Shown one piece after another: positions 40,314 through 47,815 of a stretch of 64,000 nt of DNA. Within the stretch, counting starts at the first letter, position 1; each line of letters opens with the position of its first letter. This DNA comes from Aliivibrio sp. 1S175 (GTDB taxonomy: Bacteria; Pseudomonadota; Gammaproteobacteria; Enterobacterales; Vibrionaceae). The position numbers were made by a program, and so were the translations under genes. The notes under the pieces are model-generated. The model had not been told where the DNA came from. It made no database searches and was given only the letters and a program-made list of their open reading frames with translations. Location of the stretch: positions 310,001 to 374,000 of the forward strand of contig NZ_MAJS01000079.1 in NCBI RefSeq assembly GCF_001690985.1. Direction: 5' to 3'.

Positions 40314-40706
40314 ATGACAACATTAACAGAAAAATCAGGCATTACTCTTATTAAATCTGGCAGCTTTAAATTAAATGATCTTAGCCAATTACTAAATGTA
40401 TCAGGTCTGAAAAGTGATATGGCAGAAGTGGCTGTAACTAACAATACAAACTCATTAACTATGGGGCATTTTACAATGTCTCCAGGTGTTGAATTTGAAT
40501 ATTTCTATGATTCAGTAGAATACAAAGTAATTACTAAAGGTAAGATTGTAGTACGTGATGTAGATGGCAATAAATATGTTGCTGAAGTAGGCGACGTACT
40601 TTTATTCTCTCCAGATGTAACCGTTATTTTTGATGCAGAGAGTAATGGCGAAGCAATTTATACCGCTCATCGTCAAGCTGCAGAAGATTTTGCACCAGCT
40701 AAATAA
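40314..40706 (+). CDS. small cupin-domain protein, EutQ-like
   Basis: The roughly 130-residue product looks like a single-domain cupin. A C-terminal beta-barrel half contains FEYFYDSVEYKVITKGKI and GDVLLFSPDV, the arrangement seen in the EutQ-type ethanolamine-utilisation cupins. The usual metal-binding His cluster is largely missing (Glu and Tyr are in its place), so catalysis is uncertain. The ATG at 40314 is chosen; ATG at 40299 and a TTG at 40272 are possible. No ethanolamine gene is nearby, so the role is unknown. It looks monocistronic. Confidence 0.7.
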   Translation: MTTLTEKSGITLIKSGSFKLNDLSQLLNVSGLKSDMAEVAVTNNTNSLTMGHFTMSPGVEFEYFYDSVEYKVITKGKIVVRDVDGNKYVAEVGDVLLFSPDVTVIFDAESNGEAIYTAHRQAAEDFAPAK

Positions 40707-41011
40707 TTAAAAATTAATTAATGTTTAAAAGGGCTTCTTACTAATAATCAAAATTGGTAAGCAAGCCCTAATTGACTCGTTATTATAGGAAATAATCTCA
40801 GCATTAAATACTCGATTCATAGCGACCTCTCGCCCCTACGGAAACACTTCCTGCAACATCACCAACCGACCATTACAATCTTAATCATTTGTTATTTACC
40901 TTACCCACAGTGAAAAAGAGTTCTTTTTTTGTTCATTAGTTTTGACTACAGCACTTTAAATTAGCCTTATCTAATATTTCTCTTGTTAAATTTGATTTTG
41001 CTAAATAAGTA
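40707..41011. other. intergenic region before the YedE/YeeE pair
   Basis: A hairpin with interrupted stem (GGGCTT...AAGCCC, about 40731-40770) follows the cupin gene and may be its terminator, although the T-run is poor. The rest, including a C-rich patch near 40825-40880, contains no ORF that I believe. Confidence 0.4.
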
Positions 41012-41040
41012 TTGACTAATATACCGTTCGTACGTATTCT
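41012..41040 (+). promoter_or_regulatory. sigma-70 type promoter of the YedE/YeeE pair
   Basis: TTGACT, a 17-base spacer and TATTCT form a good housekeeping promoter ending 36 bases before the first ATG. The spacer and -10 contain a GC-rich, partly symmetrical ATACCGTTCGTACGTAT, which is a plausible operator, but I cannot assign its regulator. Confidence 0.6.
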
Positions 41041-41076
41041 TATCAATATGTTCAAAAAACAAACTAATGAGTAATA

Positions 41077-41493
41077 ATGATGACTATTCCATGGGACTCT
41101 CTATTTGGCGGAATGCTGTTAGGTGTATCTGCTACTTTACTACTTTTATTCAATGGTAAAATTGCGGGTATTAGTGGTGTACTTACGGGATTAATGACAC
41201 CGAAAAAACGTGATTACGCGTGGCGATGGCTATTCGTGCTTGGCATGATAAGTGGTGGTATCGCAGGTGTGCACTTTTTAGGCGCAGAGGTTCCTAGTGA
41301 ATATTCAACGACGACAGGAATGCTTATTATCGCAGGATTACTCGTCGGGATAGGCACACGCTTAGGTAATGGTTGCACAAGTGGTCATGGTATTTGTGGT
41401 ATTGGGCGTCTTTCAGTTCGCTCAATAGTTGCCACATGTATATTTATGGCAGCTGCTGCGATTACCGTTTTTGTTCGTCTTCATTTACTTTAA
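41077..41493 (+). CDS. YedE/YeeE (sulfur transport-like) membrane protein, first half
   Basis: This 138-residue protein has four membrane segments and the conserved motif [12 protein letters not shown] near residues 99-110, with cysteines typical of the YeeE/YedE family. Family members move thiosulfate or persulfide sulfur across the inner membrane. It pairs with the next gene, 12 bases downstream, which encodes the second half. Such split pairs are common in bacteria (PmpA/PmpB type). Two adjacent ATG codons could serve as start. Confidence 0.85.
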   Translation: MMTIPWDSLFGGMLLGVSATLLLLFNGKIAGISGVLTGLMTPKKRDYAWRWLFVLGMISGGIAGVHFLGAEVPSEYSTTTGMLIIAGLLVGIGTRLGNGCTSGHGICGIGRLSVRSIVATCIFMAAAAITVFVRLHLL

Positions 41494-41505
41494 TAGGAGT
41501 AAGGT

Positions 41506-41928
41506 ATGAATAATGTATTGTTTCGTTTAGTTGCTCTTATTTCTGGTGTGTTGTTTGGTCTTGGTATGGTGATATCTGGTATGGCAGATCCCCAAAAAGT
41601 CATTGGTTTTTTAGACATCGTAGGGCAGTGGGATCCAAGCTTAATGTTTGTGATGGGAGGAGCGTTACTTGTCTTTATGCCTGCTTATTTCCTCTTGATA
41701 AAGCCTAAATCAAAACCTGTGAACGCAGAAGAATTTTGCTTATCAACCAATACTACAATAGATAAGCGATTAGTTACGGGTGCTGCTATTTTTGGATTAG
41801 GCTGGGGTATTGCTGGTGTATGCCCAGGACCTGTTGTGTCTAGTCTTGCTTTAGGTAATATGGATGTCATTGTTTTCTTTATTGCTATGATTGCAGGCTT
41901 AGGAATTACTCATAAAATGAGCCAATAG
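41506..41928 (+). CDS. YedE/YeeE (sulfur transport-like) membrane protein, second half
   Basis: The 140-residue partner has four membrane segments and the motif GVCPGPVVSSL near residues 105-115, with the conserved Cys, plus GLGMVISGMADPQKVIGFLD near the N-terminus. Together with the preceding gene it makes up one full YedE-like transporter for inorganic sulfur species. AGGAGTAAGGT precedes the ATG. A terminator follows about 50 bases downstream. No rhodanese or sulfide oxidase gene is adjacent. Confidence 0.85.
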   Translation: MNNVLFRLVALISGVLFGLGMVISGMADPQKVIGFLDIVGQWDPSLMFVMGGALLVFMPAYFLLIKPKSKPVNAEEFCLSTNTTIDKRLVTGAAIFGLGWGIAGVCPGPVVSSLALGNMDVIVFFIAMIAGLGITHKMSQ

Positions 41929-41978
41929 AAAATAAAATAGCTTTCCATTATATCTCTCATCCTAAAAGACATTGAAAT

Positions 41979-42012
41979 AAGGCGTTCACAGCTAAAGTGA
42001 GCGCCTTTTTTA
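41979..42012 (+). terminator. terminator after the YedE/YeeE pair
   Basis: An 11-bp stem (AAGGCGTTCAC, 41979-41989 with 41997-42007, one G-U pair) is followed by a T-run. Confidence 0.88.
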
Positions 42013-42539
42013 TGCTTGTGACTTTTAGTTAGTAAGTATAGATTTGGCGTTCATGCTTTTCTTGAATAACGTCACAAGCTATGTTTAATAGTGAAATTCT
42101 TAATGATGGATATATTAGTTGTGTTTTTAGGTTTATTTATCTTTATTATCCACACATTATTCAAGGTTATAAGTTGATAAAAGTTGATCTGTTTACATTC
42201 TATTTATGTTGCGTTAATAATTAGTAAGTTTCATTAATATTAAAGATAAGGATATTAATGAGAAAAATGATGTTCTTATGTTATTTGATTTATCTGTGTT
42301 TTTTATTAAAGCCTTATATATCAGCCTATTAAATTATTTTCTGAATGGTGTTTATAGGGCGGATCTTGATGGATCCTAAGATTCCATTTTTGATATGGTA
42401 ATAACATATCCTCGAATAAATAGTTTATTTATAATCCCCCTCTCTTTCATAAATAGTATTTTAATTAATCGTGAATCTTTATCTTTTGAGATGTGTAGGC
42501 TATTTATATTAATAACGATTTAACACTAATGAGTATCTT
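42013..42539. other. AT-rich region upstream of cadC
   Basis: About 530 bases without a normal gene. It contains one short hydrophobic ORF with a good ribosome-binding site (described separately) and otherwise only AT-rich sequence that must include the cadC promoter. Confidence 0.4.
42258..42332 (+). CDS. 24-codon hydrophobic small ORF
   Basis: An ATG with AAGGAT seven bases upstream opens a 24-codon frame. The peptide starts MRKMMF and is mostly Leu, Tyr, Ile, Phe and Cys, as in small single-span membrane peptides or degraded signal sequences. It is isolated, about 210 bases before cadC. It could be a real small protein, a remnant, or chance in AT-rich DNA. Confidence 0.25.
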   Translation: MRKMMFLCYLIYLCFLLKPYISAY

Positions 42540-44159
42540 ATGGTTGGATTATGTTTTCAAATTAATGACTGGACTCTTGTCATTGAAGAAAATAAATTAT
42601 ATCGCCAAGATAGGGAAGTCTCTGTTGAGCCACGTTTAGTTAATCTATTACGTTTTCTGGCTCAGCATTCAGGTGAAGTTTTTTGTCGAGATGAGCTCAT
42701 TAATCAGGTTTGGGATGGGGCATTTGTAACAGATCAAGTCGTCACCCAGTCTATTTTTGAGTTACGTAAGATCTTAAGAGACGGTCGATTAGATAACGCA
42801 AGGTATCTTGTGACCGTACCAAAGCGTGGTTATAAGTTAGTCGCGGAAACAAAACTGATTAATTTTGAAGATACAGAGTTTTGGAAAGCTAGCGATCGTA
42901 CTACGTTTTCAACGGGAGCTCCTACTTCTCAATCAGATTTTCAAAATAAAGCGCTAGAAAGAGAAGAAGAGGAAAAGCACCCTGATCTTTCTTTTCCTTC
43001 AGGCCCACTTACTCGAGCTATGACGACGATATCTAAAGACGTCGAAAAAGAGAAAAGTAAGCAAGGTTCTAGTTTTAATTCTTTCCATCGTTGGAAATTA
43101 CTCGCTTTTGATGCCTTTCTTGTGTGCATTATTATTACCGTCATTATATCGACAACGTATCAAGAATCGGCGACACGTATAACAAAGGCTATTGATATCG
43201 ATCTAATTCAATTTAGCTACCATGAAAGTCGAAATCAAAAAGATGATACTGCGTTTTTAGCTGATGGGATCAGCCAAAAATTAATGGCAGATATAGCCAG
43301 TGTTGGCAATTATCGTGTTCAATTAGATAAAACGGTATTTACTACGGGGATATTACCGGGAAAAGTAGTGAATGTTAGAGTCGAAGAACAACAAAATAAA
43401 ACCTATTTGGATATTGAATATCGCAGTAATACGTCAAATAAAGTGCTGTTTAGTCGCCAATATAGAATGAAAAATACAAACCTAGATGATGTATTACGTC
43501 AATCATCTTTGGATTTAATGAGAGCATTAGGTATCTCAGTATCTAAAGAACAAATTGATATCCTAATGCTTGGTTTGCCTAAAGAAGAGGGATTGCTTGA
43601 AATGTTAATTCAAGCGAACCATTACATTAATCAACCCGATCCTGAGTTGTTTGAACAAGGTATTAGACTACTAGAAAAAATATCAGTACAAGAACCGGAT
43701 AATGGCTACATATTAGCGGAGTTATACATTGCTTATAATGCATTTTCTGCGCTTAATCCTGAGCTGGAATTAAATGATAATACGTTGAAAATTGAAAGTT
43801 TAAGCCAAGATCTTGTTGCTGGTTATACGAATAATACGGAGGCAATACAACCAACCCGTATTTATGAAGCGTTAGCTATGAATGCGATTAAACAAGACGA
43901 AAAAGAAGAAGCTCAGAAGTACCTCAATTTGGCTTTTCAAAGAAGAGAATCTGCTTTTTCTTTTATACTTCAAGGTAAGTTGGCTGAATTAAACGGCAAT
44001 TTAGAGCAAGCAGGGGATGCATATAGTCGAGCATTCTATATGGATACATCGTTAGAAACGTATACATTAAGTGAAAATTTAGTCTTTTATAGTGACTTAG
44101 AAACGGTTGCTTATTTCATGTATAGAGCGGTGACACCAAGTGAAATTCGATTAATGTAA
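42540..44159 (+). CDS. cadC: CadC-like membrane-bound transcriptional activator
   Basis: CadC is a ToxR-family one-component regulator that turns on cadBA at low pH in the presence of lysine. Residues 1-101 form a winged-helix DNA-binding domain (PRLVNLLRFLAQHSGEVFCR and the recognition part QSIFELRKILRD). A charged linker, a single membrane span at about residues 185-206 and a large periplasmic domain with helical repeats follow. The 539 residues match E. coli CadC in layout. It lies 2.2 kb from cadBA, separated by an inverted symporter gene, so the assignment as their regulator is inferred. Confidence 0.85.
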   Translation: MVGLCFQINDWTLVIEENKLYRQDREVSVEPRLVNLLRFLAQHSGEVFCRDELINQVWDGAFVTDQVVTQSIFELRKILRDGRLDNARYLVTVPKRGYKLVAETKLINFEDTEFWKASDRTTFSTGAPTSQSDFQNKALEREEEEKHPDLSFPSGPLTRAMTTISKDVEKEKSKQGSSFNSFHRWKLLAFDAFLVCIIITVIISTTYQESATRITKAIDIDLIQFSYHESRNQKDDTAFLADGISQKLMADIASVGNYRVQLDKTVFTTGILPGKVVNVRVEEQQNKTYLDIEYRSNTSNKVLFSRQYRMKNTNLDDVLRQSSLDLMRALGISVSKEQIDILMLGLPKEEGLLEMLIQANHYINQPDPELFEQGIRLLEKISVQEPDNGYILAELYIAYNAFSALNPELELNDNTLKIESLSQDLVAGYTNNTEAIQPTRIYEALAMNAIKQDEKEEAQKYLNLAFQRRESAFSFILQGKLAELNGNLEQAGDAYSRAFYMDTSLETYTLSENLVFYSDLETVAYFMYRAVTPSEIRLM

Positions 44160-44178
44160 TCATCATGCTGTTGGAAAT

Positions 44179-44216
44179 AAAAAAGCCCGTCGTAAGAGAT
44201 ACGACGGGCTTTTTTC
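44179..44216. terminator. bidirectional terminator between cadC and the symporter gene
   Basis: A 15-bp perfect stem (44179-44193 with 44201-44215, core GCCCGTCGT) has A and T runs and serves both convergent genes. Confidence 0.92.
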
Positions 44217-44237
44217 ATTTATGATTTAGGAAAGTAT

Positions 44238-45707
44238 TTATGCTTTCTTTTTCTTTGGGTGCCATGCACCTTCTAAATCATCAAGTTCTGGGAACTTAGT
44301 ACGATCAAACTCTGGCGTTTTACCCGCTTTAAGTTGAATTTCGTAATCTTTAATGATCTTGATAGCCAACTTAGAAAGTAGGATTAATGCAATGATGTTG
44401 ATTAACGCCATCATGCCCATAGAGGCATCAGCTAGACTCCATACCACAGGTAGAGAAGCGACAGAGCCAAACATTACCATGCCAAGAACACACAGACGGA
44501 AACCAAATAGGCCTTTCTTAGAGTTACCATTCAAGAACATTACGTTTGTTTCAGCGTAGCTGTAGTTCGCAATGATAGAAGTGAAACAGAACAGAAGAAT
44601 AGCCAGTGCCATAAAGTAGCTTGTCCAACCGCCTAACTCATTGGTTAGTGCTTGTTGAAGAAGGCTGATACCAGTTGCAGCATCAGGTTGGTCCATTACG
44701 CCAGAAAGCATAATCATTGCAGCAGAAGCCGTACAGATAACGATTGTATCGACAAACACACCTAGCATTTGCACAAAACCTTGTGATGCAGGGTGGTTAG
44801 GGTTTGGTGTAGCACTTGCTGCGATGTTAGCAGCTGAACCCATACCGGCTTCGTTCGAGAACAGACCACGAGCGATACCAGATTGCATTGCTTGCGCGAT
44901 AGTATAAGCAACACCACCCGCCGCGGCTTCTTGCCAACCGAATGCGCTCTTAACGATAAGCGTTAATACTGCAGGAACTTCAGTAATGTTCATTACGACG
45001 ATGATTAATGCAATGGCAAGGTAACCAATCGCCATTACAGGAACAATTTTAGATGATGCAGTAGCTACACGACGTAACCCACCCATAATGAAGAAAGCAG
45101 ATACAGCAACAATGACAACACCCATGATGGTTTTATCAAAACCAAATGAGTGATTTAACGCGTCAGTAATTGTGTTTGCTTGAACAGCATTAAAGACCAA
45201 ACCAAATGCGATGATTAAGAAGATAGAGAAAAGTGTGCCCATCCAGCGTTGGCCTAGGCCTTTTTCCATGTAAAAAGCTGGGCCGCCACGGTATTGACCG
45301 TCAACGTCTTTCACTTTGTACACTTGCGCTAGTGTTGATTCAATGAATGCTGTCGCCATACCAAATAGAGCAATCACCCACATCCAGAAGATAGCACCAG
45401 GGCCTCCCACCGTTAATGCCACTGCCACACCTGCCATGTTACCCGTTCCCACGCGAGCTGCCATAGAGGTACAAAATACTTGATAAGAGCTGATGCCGTT
45501 TTCGATTTCTTGGCCGCTGCGTAAGATTTTAACTGAATGTCCAAGTTGGCGAAGCTGAATGAAGCCAAGACGTACTGTGAAGTAAACCCCCACACCAACA
45601 AGAAGGTAAACGAGAACTTGTCCCCAAAGAAGGCCATTGATCACACCAATAACGGACATCAATGCCTCGTTTATTGACTCAATTAGCGGTAAATCTGTGT
45701 TTGTCAT
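44238..45707 (-). CDS. sodium/alanine (AGCS family) symporter
   Basis: This 489-residue carrier belongs to the alanine or glycine:cation symporter family. It shows about 11 membrane segments and the family motifs GTGNMAGVAVALTVGGPGA, with the next segment AIFWMWVIALFGMATAFIES, and GLFSNEAGMGSAANIAASA. AAGGAAA precedes the ATG. The likely substrate is alanine or glycine with sodium. It is inverted between cadC and cadBA and shows no functional link to lysine decarboxylation. Confidence 0.92.
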   Translation of the reverse strand: MTNTDLPLIESINEALMSVIGVINGLLWGQVLVYLLVGVGVYFTVRLGFIQLRQLGHSVKILRSGQEIENGISSYQVFCTSMAARVGTGNMAGVAVALTVGGPGAIFWMWVIALFGMATAFIESTLAQVYKVKDVDGQYRGGPAFYMEKGLGQRWMGTLFSIFLIIAFGLVFNAVQANTITDALNHSFGFDKTIMGVVIVAVSAFFIMGGLRRVATASSKIVPVMAIGYLAIALIIVVMNITEVPAVLTLIVKSAFGWQEAAAGGVAYTIAQAMQSGIARGLFSNEAGMGSAANIAASATPNPNHPASQGFVQMLGVFVDTIVICTASAAMIMLSGVMDQPDAATGISLLQQALTNELGGWTSYFMALAILLFCFTSIIANYSYAETNVMFLNGNSKKGLFGFRLCVLGMVMFGSVASLPVVWSLADASMGMMALINIIALILLSKLAIKIIKDYEIQLKAGKTPEFDRTKFPELDDLEGAWHPKKKKA

Positions 45708-46333
45708 GAAATTTCCTTATTATTAATCGTTAATTTATTTTTCTTAAATAATGGATAACGAAATGCCAATCTTTAAGAAATATAAGTAACTTTGTTATAA
45801 AGTTGTATAAAATATCGTTTGCTAAGGATTCGCGGCGATTAATATAGTTCAGTCAGCTTTGTATAGTCAATAATAATGAAACAATATGTCGTACTTTTTT
45901 TACGAATAAACATAATTATTTACAACATTTCGTTTTCATTTTTCTCTCTTTTATTATTTTTGTATTCAACAAGGAAAATGGCAGCAAGCTTGACATAACG
46001 GAGAGATAAACCTTTTCCTTTCTCGGTAAATATTTCAAAGTTGATAACTTTATCTTTTTTGTTTTTTATCATTTTATCTAAATTGAAAATAATTAACTTA
46101 ATGATAATTAAGTATTTTTTAAATTGTAGTTTGCGTTTTTTACTTTGCACCCTTATTTTTTTTATCATTATTTTATTGATAATTTTATCCTTATTTTTTT
46201 TCCATTCTTTGGGCGTAACCTTCATCTCAACATTCAAGCGAGATGTTGTTTATTTACCCCGATAGAGTTTGCATGACCTGTCCAGATAACACCTTGCCCC
46301 TTTAAATAAATAATTTCGTATTACGGGCTTAAA
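45708..46333. other. very AT-rich 0.63-kb intergenic region upstream of cadB
   Basis: This stretch contains long T-rich runs between about 45890 and 46215 and a perfect inverted repeat ACTTAAT-GATA-ATTAAGT at 46096-46113. A 105-codon minus-strand frame here (45920-46237, TTG or internal ATG start) codes for an extremely Lys/Ile-rich chain; I regard it as low-complexity sequence and not a gene. AT-rich curved DNA of this kind is a typical H-NS and CadC target upstream of cadBA. Confidence 0.5.
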
Positions 46334-46363
46334 TTGGTCCATTCGATAATTCCTGGAGATGTT

Positions 46364-47698
46364 ATGGAATCGAATACAAAGAAAATTGGCTTAATAGCCT
46401 GTACGGGTGTTGTTGCCGGCAACATGATGGGGAGTGGTATTGCACTATTACCTTCTTCATTAGCAGCGGTTGGTTCAGTATCAATTTTTAGTTGGATTAT
46501 CTGTTTAGTTGGTGCATTAAGTTTGGCGTTTGTTTTTGCCCGCTTAGCAACAAAGAATCCACAAGAAGGTGGCCCTATTGCTTATGCTGGTGAAGTATCT
46601 CCTGTATTTGGTTTCCAAACGGGTGTTCTTTACTACCACGCAAACTGGATTGGTAACTTAGCAATCGCCATTACTGGTGTTTCTTACTTATCTGTTTTCT
46701 TCCCTGCTTTGAATGACCCTATCCCTGCAGCTGCCGCGACGATTGCATCAGTATGGTTATTTACCCTAGTTAACTTACTAGGTGGTAGCTGGGTTAGTCG
46801 TCTTTGTACATTAGGTTTAGGTCTTATCCTTATTCCGGTTGTTGGTACAGGGGTTGCTGGTTGGACTCACTTCGATCCTGCTTTATATAGCCAAAACTGG
46901 AATGTCTCTTCAGGTACAAGTAGCCACGCTGTTATTAGTGCTGTGCTTATCTGTTTATGGTCGTTTGTTGGTGTTGAATCAGCAGCGGTATCATCTGGTA
47001 TGGTAAAAAATCCAAAACGCACGGTTCCTTTAGCAACAATGCTTGGTACTGCGATTGCGGGTGTGATTTATATCCTATCAACTCAAGTAATCAGCGGTAT
47101 GTTCCCAGCAGCAGAAGTGGCGGCATCAGGCGCACCATTTGCAATGGCGACCACTGAAATCTTCGGTAGCTGGTCAGCGCCATTTGTTGCTGCATTTACT
47201 GCTTTAGCATGTTTCACATCACTGGGTTCTTGGATGATGTTGGTTGGTGAAGCCGGCAAGCGTGCTGCTCACGATGGTAACTTCCCTAAAATTTACGGTG
47301 AAGTTGATAAAAACGGTGTAGCGAAAAAAGGCCTTGTACTTGCGTCGCTAAAAATGACAGCGCTAATGATTGTATTGACCGTATTCAGCTCTCAATCAGC
47401 ACATACTGCTGACTTATTTAATCAGTTAACGACTGATGCCGTACTACTAACAATGCTTCCTTACTTCTATTCAAGCATTAACTTAATTCGATTCGAAGGT
47501 ATGACAACACGCAGTGGCTTCACCATGTTCTTCTCTGGTATTGCTTGTGTGTTCTGCATGATTGCTCTTGCTGGTGCAGAAGGCGCAACACTGACTGCAA
47601 CCTTCATCGTGTCACTTGTTATCTTAATGTTCTACGCAAAAAAAATGGGCTTGAAACAATCTGAGCAACACATCAGCACTGAAGCTACTGCCCATTAA
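46364..47698 (+). CDS. cadB: lysine/cadaverine antiporter CadB
   Basis: CadB exchanges external lysine for cadaverine made by CadA, and so exports protons as the diamine. The 444-residue APC-family carrier has 12 membrane segments and starts with KKIGLIACTGVVAGNMMGSG, nearly identical to E. coli CadB. The ATG at 46364 follows GGAG; an upstream frame from 46334 would add ten residues. cadA follows 117 bases later behind a hairpin. PLP kinase and CadC genes nearby complete the acid-response module. Confidence 0.96.
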   Translation: MESNTKKIGLIACTGVVAGNMMGSGIALLPSSLAAVGSVSIFSWIICLVGALSLAFVFARLATKNPQEGGPIAYAGEVSPVFGFQTGVLYYHANWIGNLAIAITGVSYLSVFFPALNDPIPAAAATIASVWLFTLVNLLGGSWVSRLCTLGLGLILIPVVGTGVAGWTHFDPALYSQNWNVSSGTSSHAVISAVLICLWSFVGVESAAVSSGMVKNPKRTVPLATMLGTAIAGVIYILSTQVISGMFPAAEVAASGAPFAMATTEIFGSWSAPFVAAFTALACFTSLGSWMMLVGEAGKRAAHDGNFPKIYGEVDKNGVAKKGLVLASLKMTALMIVLTVFSSQSAHTADLFNQLTTDAVLLTMLPYFYSSINLIRFEGMTTRSGFTMFFSGIACVFCMIALAGAEGATLTATFIVSLVILMFYAKKMGLKQSEQHISTEATAH

Positions 47699-47751
47699 TA
47701 TCACTCGATAGCGTGAACACGTAACGCTACCAACTTAATAAATTTACCCTC

Positions 47752-47794
47752 AGGCGCTCCACTACCTCACCATCAAAAAGATGGGGAGCGCCTT
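47752..47794 (+). terminator. attenuator-like hairpin between cadB and cadA
   Basis: GGCGCTCC pairs with GGAGCGCC around an inner CCATC-AAAAA-GATGG hairpin. Only a short T-rich tail follows (TTGTTTCG), so this could reduce read-through into cadA or protect a processed mRNA end. A ribosome-binding site for cadA (TTGGAG) lies just after it. Confidence 0.55.
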
Positions 47795-47815
47795 GTTTCG
47801 TCTTGGAGATATAAA

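Noticed and set aside
45920-46237. 105-codon minus-strand frame rich in Lys and Ile
   Set aside because: Low-complexity product of T-rich DNA, TTG or weak internal start, no ribosome-binding site and no recognisable fold.
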